Assembly: GCA_905235955.1 (NCBI GenBank)
Contig: CAJONN010000238.1
Coordinates: 1-5,450 of the forward strand
Length of the DNA stretch: 5,450 bases
Reading direction: 5' to 3'
Origin: an uncultured Marinilabiliaceae bacterium
GTDB taxonomy: Bacteria; Bacteroidota; Bacteroidia; Bacteroidales; Marinilabiliaceae
Below the pieces are notes generated by a model, which ran no database searches, was not told where the DNA came from, and worked only from the letters and a program-made list of their open reading frames with translations. Of the stretch, positions 1-5,450 are shown in pieces. A program made the translations under genes and the position numbers. Position 1 is the stretch's first letter. Every line of letters begins with the position of its first letter.

Positions 1-181
1 CAAGGAAGGTTTAGCCGAAGGCGAAGCTATAGGTATAGAGAAAGGTCGTACTGAAGGTAAAGCAGAAGGTGAGCGCCAAAAGACTCTTGAAATAGCCAAG
101 AGTATGAAAGCTGATGGTTTGCCATTGGAGGTAATAGTGAAATATACTGGGCTGTCAAAAGCCGAGATAGAAAATATATAA
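1..181 (+). CDS. C-terminal end of a probable Rpn-family PD-(D/E)XK nuclease / putative transposase (5'-truncated by window edge)
   Basis: An open frame enters from the left edge (codons in phase with position 2) and gives 59 residues before TAA at 179-181. It begins with a Lys/Glu/Gly-rich stretch (KEGLAEGEAIGIEKGR and onward) in which EG recurs roughly every four residues, so it should form a charged helix. A short helical ending follows, with the motif GLPLEVIVKYTGLSKAEIEN. This layout, EG repeats followed by a small helix-turn-helix-like tail ending in 'TGLS-x-EI', is familiar from the C-termini of Rpn/PDDEXK_2 recombination-promoting nucleases and putative transposases, which are common and multicopy in Bacteroidota. 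The catalytic domain lies outside the window, so nuclease activity cannot be judged. The tail alone could also belong to another protein that picked up the same low-complexity ending. No terminator hairpin is visible after the stop. Confidence 0.7.
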   Translation, partial: KEGLAEGEAIGIEKGRTEGKAEGERQKTLEIAKSMKADGLPLEVIVKYTGLSKAEIENI

Positions 182-270
182 AATATTGATAATAAATGTG
201 TTAAATTATTTGAAAGATACAAATAAAATGTTAACAAGCAAGCAGTTCTTATGAATCAGTAGTTAGCAAT

Positions 271-283
271 GAGGTCGCACCTC
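271..283 (+). repeat. Small perfect hairpin GAGGT-CGC-ACCTC
   Basis: A 5-bp perfect stem with a three-base loop lies in the start-less front part of the acyltransferase frame, where it also encodes Glu-Val-Ala-Pro. It is too short to be a terminator and has no T run. It may be chance; it is noted because it falls where the translation start should be. Confidence 0.3.
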
Positions 284-327
284 AGGTAGCTAAGCCACGA
301 ATTGAATTTATTGATTTTGCAAAGGGA

Positions 328-339
328 ATATGCATATGC
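328..339 (+). repeat. Tandem duplication ATATGC x2 inside the acyltransferase first helix
   Basis: ATATGC occurs twice back to back, encoding Ile-Cys-Ile-Cys. With both copies, the Lys of the AKG motif (codon 322) and the His of the MMH motif (codon 361) have 12 residues between them. Removing one copy leaves 10, the spacing usual for the (R/K)-x10-H motif of this family. The repeat therefore looks like a replication-slippage duplication that lengthens the catalytic-site helix by two residues. Confidence 0.6.
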
Positions 340-342
340 ATC

Positions 343-1368
343 TTGTTGGTAGTGATGATGCATTGTGGCATAGAACCCTCAAAGGAGAGTGTCGAATCGT
401 CAAGTTTTTGGTTCTATTTTCATACCATTTTACGTCATACCAGAATGCCATTGTACTTTCTGTTATCTGGACTTTTTTTCAAAACTTATGGCGGATTTGC
501 TGATTTCTCGTTGCGCAAAGTAAACAAACTTTTAGTTCCATTGATTTTCTTCAATGCCATATACATAGCAATAAGATTGGTATTGTTGACTATAACAGGG
601 TTTGGTGATAAATCATGGTTTGAATATATGAGTCCAACTTGGTTTTTGATAGCACTCTTTTCACTCAATGTCATTTTCTATTTGTTGTTCATCATATCCA
701 ATAGTCTATTCCAAAGTTCAAAGAGTAAGATGGTAGGCTTGTTTTTCCTCTCTTTAATAACGGGATTGAGCGGATTGGCGATTGGTGAAACCGATAAACC
801 ATTATCGTATTTTTGTTGCAGTCTTACAGTAACGCCTTTTTTCTTTTTGGGTTATTTTCTGAAAAATGCAACAGATTATTTTTATCAAAAGAGTGTAAGT
901 GCCAAAGATATAGGTTACTTGCTATTGCTTGTGTTACTGTCTCTTACAGTTCTTTTCTTTCGTAGTTCAGATGGTATAACAAAACTCGGATTTGCCACCA
1001 ATAATGTTCTGATGCCCTCTGTGGTATATTATTTTGGTTCAGTAGGAGTGCTGACAATATTGGTACTTTCAAAAATATTGTATCATTACTTTCAGTTTAG
1101 CAAAAGTTTTGTTGTTTCGTATGTTGGTCGATATTCTGTGGTTGTTCTTTGTACGCACTATATCATTCTGTTTGCCTTTCATAGTATTATGAAAAGTATG
1201 AATATTGATGTAATGTTGCGACGAGGTATAATATTTACAAGCATTATTGTGCTCGAATATTTTGTTGTAATACCTTTGTGTGTCAAGTATTTACCTAAAT
1301 TCTGTGCTCAAGAAGATCTGATACCATTGTCCATTCTGAAAAAAAGTGTTGAAAAAGATGGAGAATAG
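343..1368 (+). CDS. Acyltransferase-3 family integral membrane O-acyltransferase; N-terminus lacks a usable start (possibly a pseudogene)
   Basis: Proteins of this family move acetyl or other acyl groups from the cytoplasm onto sugars of surface polysaccharides, or onto other envelope molecules, at the inner membrane. From TTG 343 the frame gives 341 residues, very hydrophobic with about nine to ten membrane segments. Family landmarks, numbered from TTG 343, are a His at residue 7 that ends the first-helix motif, RMPLYFLLSGLFF at 34-46, PTWFLIALF at 98-106, TPFFFLGYF at 164-172, and YVGRYSVVVLCTHYIIL at 260-276. The TTG start is the first possible start codon but is unlikely to be the true one: the conserved beginning (RIEFIDFAKG and the first half of helix 1) is encoded just upstream at 298-342 in the same frame. 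That frame is open to 235, where no start precedes it. Sampled lines are about 30-42% GC, lower than the next gene, which suggests separate acquisition. The rest of the frame is intact to TAG 1366-1368, so any damage is recent or confined to the 5' end. The acyl acceptor cannot be inferred. Confidence 0.8.
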   Translation: MLVVMMHCGIEPSKESVESSSFWFYFHTILRHTRMPLYFLLSGLFFKTYGGFADFSLRKVNKLLVPLIFFNAIYIAIRLVLLTITGFGDKSWFEYMSPTWFLIALFSLNVIFYLLFIISNSLFQSSKSKMVGLFFLSLITGLSGLAIGETDKPLSYFCCSLTVTPFFFLGYFLKNATDYFYQKSVSAKDIGYLLLLVLLSLTVLFFRSSDGITKLGFATNNVLMPSVVYYFGSVGVLTILVLSKILYHYFQFSKSFVVSYVGRYSVVVLCTHYIILFAFHSIMKSMNIDVMLRRGIIFTSIIVLEYFVVIPLCVKYLPKFCAQEDLIPLSILKKSVEKDGE

Positions 1369-1431
1369 AAATAGTCTACTTCCAATTAACAAAATCCATA
1401 CAATCTGCGTTACAATTTATTGATTTAGAGT

Positions 1432-1439
1432 TAAATTTG
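1432..1439 (+). promoter_or_regulatory. Bacteroidota -7 promoter box TAAATTTG ahead of the yihY-like gene
   Basis: TAAATTTG is an exact match to TAnnTTTG. It lies 22 bases before the GTG start at 1462, so transcription would begin around 1446 and leave a leader of roughly 15 bases. No good TTTG -33 box is visible about 19 bases upstream. The box supports transcription of this gene independently of the acyltransferase, whose stop lies 93 bases upstream of the GTG. Prediction from consensus only. Confidence 0.45.
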
Positions 1440-1461
1440 CCTATCAATAAAAAATTAAGAC

Positions 1462-2793
1462 GTGAACGCAAAAGAGATGCTCAACAAGGCCATCAACTTC
1501 GTAAAGAAGGATATGTGGCGCATACACAATGAAGACCTTAGCAAACGCGAATCGCAGCTGCTGACGGTGGCGCGCGTGATAGCGTTGGCAGCACATAAAT
1601 TCGAAAACGACCGCTGCGCCGACAAGGCCTCGGCTCTTACTTATTACCTCGTGCTTGCCATTGTGCCATTGGCTGCTATGGCATTCGGCATTGCCAACGC
1701 ATTCGGTTTTGGCGATGTGCTGATGGAGTCGCTGCGCACGTCGCTCGAGGGGCAAGAGGTGATTGCCGACTACCTTATCGAATTTGCTGATAAATATCTG
1801 AGCAGCATGAAAAACGGGCTGTTGGCGAGTGTCAGCTTGGCAATGCTCATCTGGTCGGTGATGAAACTCATCGGGCGCGCCGAATCGGCATTCAACCAGA
1901 TTTGGGAGACGAAAAAATCGCGCTCCATCGCCCGAAAATTCAGCGATTACATCTCCATCGTGCTCATTGCCGTGATTGCCATCGCCGCATATAGCGGATT
2001 TATGATAGAGGCATCGGGATATTTCAACAACGACCTGATGCTCAGGAAGGTATGGCAAATCGTCATCACCATTACGCCGTGTCTGCTTGTGTGCATCGGT
2101 TTGTCGCTCGTCTATTTCATTTTGCCCGTAACGAAAGTGAATTTCGGACCAGCACTCTTGGGCGGAACAATCGCCGGTATCGGTCTGATAGCCACGCAGT
2201 TTATATATTTATATTTTCAGATAGGAATATCAAAAAACAATGCCATTTATGGTAGTTTTGCCGCCATTCCGCTCTTTTTGGTTTGGGTGCAGACGATGTG
2301 GTATATTGTGATGCTCGGCTGCGAAATTGCCTTTGCCGCGCAGAATTACCACACCCGCTCGCTCGACTCCGACACCAGCAAATACAGCATCTCGCTCCGA
2401 AGAAAAATTGCGCTCTACATCACCGCGTGCATTGTGAAGGAGTTTGAGAACAAACAGAAAGCCCCCACGGCTGCTGAAATATCTGTGAAACTGAAACTTC
2501 CGCTGCTGCTGGTGGTCAACATCCTTGGCGAACTGACCGAGTGCGGGCTCATTTCGGAGGTGCAGCTCCGCGACGAGAAGAAGCACGAAGGTGCTTATCA
2601 ACCGGCATTCGACATTAATATTATGACTATTTATAGTTTTATAAATATGACCGAAGATAAAGGCGAGATCGACATGAGCGAAAAGACCAAAACTGCCGAT
2701 TTTCAGCGCATTGCCGATGTTGCCGATAAGATTATCGCGTCGCAAGATTCGGAAATTGGGGAAATTGGTAGCAAACTAATCAAAGACTTGTAG
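1462..2793 (+). CDS. YihY/virulence factor BrkB family inner-membrane protein with C-terminal winged-helix-like domain
   Basis: This is a 443-residue member of the BrkB/YihY family, once called 'ribonuclease BN', an enzymatic name no longer applied to the family. The molecular function is not settled; proposals centre on membrane transport or envelope roles. A cytoplasmic N-terminal stretch (1-55) precedes a six-helix membrane domain. Family landmarks are ALTYYLVLAIVPL at 58-70, WSVMKLIGRAESAFNQIWE at 131-149, YFILPVTKVNFGPALLGG at 218-235 and YGSFAAIPLFLVWVQTMW at 263-280. Residues about 312-368 look like a winged helix: a helix starting at IALYI, then APTAAEISVKLKLP with the cadence of a recognition helix-turn-helix, then GLISEV as a wing strand. 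An acidic/basic tail follows. GTG 1462 is the first start after the in-frame TAA at 1456-1458; ATG 1477 is an alternative. Sampled lines are about 50-57% GC. TAG lies at 2791-2793. Confidence 0.88.
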   Translation: MNAKEMLNKAINFVKKDMWRIHNEDLSKRESQLLTVARVIALAAHKFENDRCADKASALTYYLVLAIVPLAAMAFGIANAFGFGDVLMESLRTSLEGQEVIADYLIEFADKYLSSMKNGLLASVSLAMLIWSVMKLIGRAESAFNQIWETKKSRSIARKFSDYISIVLIAVIAIAAYSGFMIEASGYFNNDLMLRKVWQIVITITPCLLVCIGLSLVYFILPVTKVNFGPALLGGTIAGIGLIATQFIYLYFQIGISKNNAIYGSFAAIPLFLVWVQTMWYIVMLGCEIAFAAQNYHTRSLDSDTSKYSISLRRKIALYITACIVKEFENKQKAPTAAEISVKLKLPLLLVVNILGELTECGLISEVQLRDEKKHEGAYQPAFDINIMTIYSFINMTEDKGEIDMSEKTKTADFQRIADVADKIIASQDSEIGEIGSKLIKDL

Positions 2794-2801
2794 GATGACG
2801 A

Positions 2802-2841
2802 AAAAGAGGTTTTATAGACAATTGATGTCTGTGTCTCTTTT
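2802..2841. terminator. Bidirectional intrinsic-terminator-like hairpin between convergent genes
   Basis: Outer arms AAAAGAG (2802-2808) and CTCTTTT (2835-2841) enclose an inner perfect stem AGACA (2816-2820) / TGTCT (2826-2830) with loop ATTGA, separated by short internal loops. Read on the minus strand the structure ends in CTCTTTTT, so it is better placed to stop tamL transcription; on the plus strand it ends in CTCTTTTC after the yihY-like gene. It fills most of the 47-base gap and its last base is the final base of the tamL stop codon. The stem is low in GC, so strength is uncertain. Confidence 0.5.
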
Positions 2842-5171
2842 CAGAACGGATAACCGATAGCAAAGTTGAAGTTTATTTTGTTCCAATTGTAATGTTCGCG
2901 AGCTATTACCCATCGTTTGCCTGAGTCTTGTGACGGATCTCGCATTTTTGAGGCTGCATCGAAGCGAATGATGAAATAGTCAAAGTTGAGGCGCAATCCT
3001 ATGCCAGCTCCCAAGGCTATCTGTTTGTAGAAGTTTGAGTTGAATGTTGATGCATCGTCTTGAGCCGACTTTTTGAGTAGCCATATATTGCCAGCATCAG
3101 CAAATATTGCACCTTCCAATATCGATACCATTTTAAATCTATATTCGGCATTCATCTCTAAGCGTATATCACCTATTTGGTTGTGATATTTTAGCTCATT
3201 GTTGCGTTTGCTGCTACCCGGTCCAAGTCCGCGCACTGGCCACGCTCTGATGCTGTTGGCTCCGCCTACGAAATAGCTTTTTTCGAATGGCATAGAATGC
3301 GAATTTCCGTAGGGTACACCTATGCCGCCAAACAATCGGTAGACAAAGTGATTTTGCCAAATATCGCTCTGTTGAAACCTAAGTTCGAGGTCGGTTTTGA
3401 CATATTGTGAGTAGCTGATGTTGAATATATGTTTTGACCCATCGTTGGTCTCTGTTCTGTTTTTGAGTAATGCCGATAGTGTGTTGCCTGCTGTTTCGGC
3501 TGAAGCACGAAAGTACCATGCTGTGCCCAATTTTCGTACTTTCTGTTGGTTGAACAAAAATGTGTAGTTGAGCGACATGATGAAGTGATCTTGATAGCTA
3601 TATTGTAAGTATGTATCTTTTATATAGTCTCTGAAGTTGTCGCTTATGTAGGGTATGCGCACTACGTTTATCTCTATTGGTGTAAAGGTGTGTGTGGCAT
3701 ATTTTGTTCCTCGCCATGTGTACGATAGTTTGGTTAACACTGCCGACTTGGTGAAGTCTGGACGGCGCTGATAGTCATAGGCCGAAGTGAATATAGTGTT
3801 GGGGTTGCGGCGTCTATTGTACGATGAAACAAAAGGTACAATAACATTTGGCACAGTTAGCGATATGTCTATGCCTGTTTCGAGTGTGAAAAATCGCTCT
3901 TTGCCATCGCGTGCCGATTGGTTTTGAGTGGCAAGGCGTACCTTGATATCAAACACTTCGGCATTCCGAAAGAGGTTGTTGTGGCTATAACCTATTGAGA
4001 ATGCACCACCTAAGTTTCCGCTCGAGTTAGTCCCTTCAATATCAACGTTATACGATTGCTGATTGCCTGTTGTGAGGTCTATATTGCAGTTGAGGCTGCC
4101 AATAGTGCGTTGCGCCTTGATGCTGTCAGGTGTTTGAGCGTTGATGGCTGTGAGTGAATCTTCAGCAAGTTTTATTGTTGTGGTTCTGAAGAGTTTGAGT
4201 GAGTTGAATCGTTGTTGTGTCAGCTCTATATCTTGTATGTTGTATAGTTGTCCACTTTTTATGAAGCACGAGTTTGATAATAGCTGGTTGTTGAATATAG
4301 GTTTTTGTGCAAAATGCAGACGCATTCCGTTATATGTAACAGTATCAGTTGGTTGTACGTGTTGCGCTATCTCTTCAGTGTTCATTATATTGAAGTTGAT
4401 GTCGCCAATAACATATTGCCTATGTGGCATGGTTGCCAACTCGGTGCGTGGGTCGATGTCGTTTATTACTATGATGCTGTCGCTTATCAGATGGTCGCCC
4501 ACTGTGCTGTCAGCCATAAAGTAGATGTGTTCTTTTGAGAAGTTGTAGTAGCCGTTTTGATGCATTATGCGCATTATGCGAGCGCGTTCTTCATCGTGTT
4601 TGTTTGAGTCGAAAGGCAGACCGGGCTTCAGAATGGTTTGGTGCATGCTGTTTTCTACTATTGGGCGTATCGAGTCGTCGAGTACTGCCCAACCAGAATG
4701 ACTTATTTTGTACACTTGGCCAGCTTTGATGTTGTAGCCGACAACGCATTTTTGGCGTCCGATGCTATATATTGTGTCGGTTACTATGGCATCGAAATAA
4801 CCTCTGCTTTGTGCATATAGTTTTATTTGTTCACGGCTGCGATCAACTTGTGCCGAGTCAAATATTACAGGCTCAGAGCCTATAGTGCGTAGCCAGCGGT
4901 TCCAACCGCTATCTTTTGTGCCAGATAGATTGTAGACGTGAAGTCCCAAACGCCAAAAGCCTAATACTCTGATGTTTGGTTTCTGGCGCACATAGTCCAT
5001 TATCTCGTCGTGCGTCATTTCGCCAAGGTCGCCACTTATCTTTACACGGTCGAGTAGTTGCTCGTCGGTTGGTACATATTTGGTTGTGTTACAGGCGCAT
5101 ATTATTAGTGCCATCATAAGCCAAAGCAGTAATTTGTGCTTATGCCACAATATGTTTTTGTTTGTTGCCAA
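2841..5171 (-). CDS. tamL: TamL-like outer-membrane lipoprotein, Omp85/BamA-TamA superfamily
   Basis: This is the Bacteroidota lipidated relative of TamA, an outer-membrane Omp85 protein that works with the inner-membrane-anchored TamB in envelope biogenesis. The 776-residue protein has a basic n-region, a hydrophobic core (LLLWLMMALIICA) and a lipobox whose modified cysteine is Cys27, followed by NTTKYVP. Residues about 40-336 are periplasmic POTRA-like repeats, with SRGYFDA at 122-128, RIMRIMHQNGYYNF at 198-211 and YNIQDIELTQQRFNSLKLF at 310-328. The barrel begins near 356, with the Omp85-type GGAFSIGYSHNNLFRNAE at 388-405, the lid-loop motif GGANSIRAWPVRGLGPGS at 636-653, and FADAGNIW at 690-697. 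It ends in a C-terminal Phe, as outer-membrane barrels usually do. The start is TTG 5171: no ATG lies between it and the in-frame stop at 5256-5258, and the next ATG would remove most of the signal peptide. No acidic surface-export signal follows Cys27, fitting a periplasm-facing N-terminus. tamB is not next to it here. A generic BamA/TamA-family name would be the cautious alternative. Confidence 0.88.
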   Translation of the reverse strand: MATNKNILWHKHKLLLWLMMALIICACNTTKYVPTDEQLLDRVKISGDLGEMTHDEIMDYVRQKPNIRVLGFWRLGLHVYNLSGTKDSGWNRWLRTIGSEPVIFDSAQVDRSREQIKLYAQSRGYFDAIVTDTIYSIGRQKCVVGYNIKAGQVYKISHSGWAVLDDSIRPIVENSMHQTILKPGLPFDSNKHDEERARIMRIMHQNGYYNFSKEHIYFMADSTVGDHLISDSIIVINDIDPRTELATMPHRQYVIGDINFNIMNTEEIAQHVQPTDTVTYNGMRLHFAQKPIFNNQLLSNSCFIKSGQLYNIQDIELTQQRFNSLKLFRTTTIKLAEDSLTAINAQTPDSIKAQRTIGSLNCNIDLTTGNQQSYNVDIEGTNSSGNLGGAFSIGYSHNNLFRNAEVFDIKVRLATQNQSARDGKERFFTLETGIDISLTVPNVIVPFVSSYNRRRNPNTIFTSAYDYQRRPDFTKSAVLTKLSYTWRGTKYATHTFTPIEINVVRIPYISDNFRDYIKDTYLQYSYQDHFIMSLNYTFLFNQQKVRKLGTAWYFRASAETAGNTLSALLKNRTETNDGSKHIFNISYSQYVKTDLELRFQQSDIWQNHFVYRLFGGIGVPYGNSHSMPFEKSYFVGGANSIRAWPVRGLGPGSSKRNNELKYHNQIGDIRLEMNAEYRFKMVSILEGAIFADAGNIWLLKKSAQDDASTFNSNFYKQIALGAGIGLRLNFDYFIIRFDAASKMRDPSQDSGKRWVIAREHYNWNKINFNFAIGYPF

Positions 5172-5203
5172 GATGATAAGTGGTCGTTTTTTTTCACAAA
5201 TAG

Positions 5204-5211
5204 CAAAATTA
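5204..5211 (-). promoter_or_regulatory. Predicted -7 promoter box TAATTTTG for tamL
   Basis: Read on the minus strand, 5211 to 5204 is TAATTTTG, an exact TAnnTTTG match 32 bases before the TTG start at 5171. Transcription would begin about 5197, leaving a leader of about 25 bases that contains an A-rich tract. No convincing TTTG -33 box is seen at the expected distance; the nearest candidate is TTCG with a 21-base spacer. Consensus-based prediction. Confidence 0.4.
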
Positions 5212-5263
5212 TGCTTTTTAATGAAAGAGCTACGAAGAAGTTTGAAAAAAAATATTCAAAACT

Positions 5264-5294
5264 ATTGCAGATAATCAAAAAAGAGGTAATTTTG
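5264..5294 (+). promoter_or_regulatory. Predicted promoter of tRNA-Arg (ATTG - 19 bp - TAATTTTG)
   Basis: ATTG at 5264-5267 (near-consensus -33 TTTG) is followed after 19 bases by TAATTTTG at 5287-5294, an exact TAnnTTTG -7 box. This is the spacing expected for the Bacteroidota housekeeping sigma factor. Transcription would start near 5301, about 23 bases before the mature tRNA 5' end, a plausible short leader for RNase P to remove. It is the best-formed promoter in the window. Confidence 0.6.
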
Positions 5295-5323
5295 CATCGT
5301 CTTTCAGAGAAAGATATACGGAT

Positions 5324-5400
5324 GGTACCGTAGCACAATTGGATAATGCCTCTGGTTACGGCCCAGAAGATTGGGGGTTCGAATCCCTCCGGTATCACCA
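5324..5400 (+). tRNA. tRNA-Arg (anticodon ACG)
   Basis: The full cloverleaf can be folded by eye. Acceptor GGTACCG (5324-5330) pairs with CGGTATC with one G-U pair, followed by the discriminator A and an encoded CCA ending at 5400. The D arm holds the GG pair in AATTGGATAA. The anticodon stem is TCTGG/CCAGA around loop TTACGGC, giving anticodon ACG. The T arm is GGGGG/CCCTC around TTCGAAT with one G-U pair. It decodes CGN arginine codons; A34 is expected to be deaminated to inosine by TadA, so that CGU, CGC and CGA are read. It has its own promoter and terminator, so it appears to be transcribed alone. Confidence 0.96.
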
Positions 5401-5402
5401 AT

Positions 5403-5443
5403 AAACTCACTACTTGCATTGTGCAAATAGTGAGTTTTCTTTT
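5403..5443 (+). terminator. Rho-independent terminator of tRNA-Arg
   Basis: AAACTCACTA (5403-5412) pairs with TAGTGAGTTT (5428-5437). Inside, TTGCA (5414-5418) pairs with TGCAA (5422-5426) around a three-base loop, with a single C/A mismatch between the two stems. The T-rich run TTTTCTTTT (5435-5443) follows and overlaps the end of the stem. It begins three bases after the tRNA CCA and is a textbook intrinsic terminator. Confidence 0.85.
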
Positions 5444-5450
5444 ATAATAA

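Larger units (their letters stand above)
235..342 (+). other. In-frame N-terminal coding extension of the acyltransferase without a start codon
   Basis: This is open reading frame in phase with the acyltransferase, directly after TAA at 232-234. It encodes 36 residues, including the family-typical opening RIEFIDFAKG (codons 298-327). None of its codons is ATG, GTG or TTG. Two ATGs lie close by in other frames: ATG 228, which reads eight codons to TGA 252-254, and ATG 251, which reads three codons to TAG 260-262. A single-base insertion or deletion between about 231 and 262 would join either one to this frame and give a protein of about 375-385 residues, a normal family length. I infer a frameshift, or a sequencing error, in this stretch. 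Confidence 0.6.

Noticed and set aside
2..85. EG-rich repeats as a DNA tandem repeat or the edge of a CRISPR-like array
   Set aside because: The periodicity is at the protein level (EG every four residues or so); the nucleotide units differ and there are no spacers.
205..212. ATTATTTG as a -7 promoter box for the acyltransferase
   Set aside because: It does not match TAnnTTTG at the essential first two positions (AT instead of TA), and no -33 box accompanies it.
243..256. Possible programmed +1 frameshift at TTA-TGA joining ATG 228 to the acyltransferase frame
   Set aside because: The slip codon UUA would have to re-pair with UAU, which is poor. There is no upstream Shine-Dalgarno-like stimulator as in prfB, and the gene class is not known for such control. 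A plain indel explains the data more simply.
1444..2058. Minus-strand open frame of 204 codons opposite the yihY-like gene
   Set aside because: It lies fully opposite a gene with clear family motifs, is rich in His, Cys and Arg, and resembles no known family. It is a shadow of GC-rich coding DNA, as is the minus-strand frame at 2230-2745.
3216..3266. Lid-loop motif reading IRAW rather than the BamA form VRGF, as a possible lost key residue
   Set aside because: The arginine is kept (Arg642) and RA-aromatic followed by LGPG is, as far as I recall, an ordinary form in Bacteroidota TamL-type proteins.
4141..4538. Plus-strand open frames opposite tamL
   Set aside because: They are antisense to conserved POTRA coding sequence, Cys/Ser/Val-rich and without family features.
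5114..5419. Minus-strand open frame of 101 codons spanning the tRNA
   Set aside because: Its sequence around PEGFEPPIF is the well-known spurious antisense translation of a tRNA T arm and anticodon arm. It also overlaps the tamL start and promoter.
5324..5450. tRNA-Arg as an integration (att) site
   Set aside because: No integrase gene and no repeated tRNA 3' end are present in the window, and an intact terminator follows the tRNA directly.

Overview
The window looks like a chromosomal segment from a member of the Bacteroidota, probably the Bacteroidales. Three things point that way: a TamL-type lipidated Omp85 protein, a YihY-family protein carrying a C-terminal winged-helix-like extension, and promoter boxes of the Bacteroidota type (TAnnTTTG) with no clear Shine-Dalgarno sequences. 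Genus and species cannot be read from it.

Layout from left to right. (1) Positions 1-181 hold the last 59 codons of a plus-strand gene whose Glu/Gly-rich tail resembles the C-terminus of Rpn-type PD-(D/E)XK nuclease / putative transposase proteins. (2) Positions 235-1368 hold a membrane acyltransferase (acyltransferase-3 type). Its conserved N-terminus reads back to a stop at 232-234 without any ATG, GTG or TTG ahead of TTG 343, and its first helix carries a 6-bp tandem duplication. It is either a damaged gene or one with an obscured start. (3) Positions 1462-2793 hold a YihY/BrkB-family inner-membrane protein, visibly richer in GC than its left neighbour and with its own -7 promoter box. (4) A hairpin at 2802-2841 separates it from the convergent minus-strand tamL-like gene (2841-5171), an outer-membrane lipoprotein of the Omp85 superfamily with POTRA-like repeats and a C-terminal beta-barrel. 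(5) A divergent promoter region (5172-5323) is followed by tRNA-Arg(ACG) at 5324-5400 and a strong intrinsic terminator at 5403-5443.

The genes do not form one pathway. The right two thirds (yihY-like gene, tamL, tRNA-Arg) look like ordinary core chromosome. The left third (Rpn-like tail and low-GC acyltransferase) looks like accessory DNA. No stretch over 300 bases is without a gene; the gaps are 182-234 (to 342 if the acyltransferase is started at 343), 1369-1461, 2794-2840 and 5172-5323. I found no CRISPR array, insertion-sequence ends, riboswitch or convincing new multi-gene system. The most unusual feature is the double lesion (missing start and two-residue insertion) at the front of the acyltransferase.
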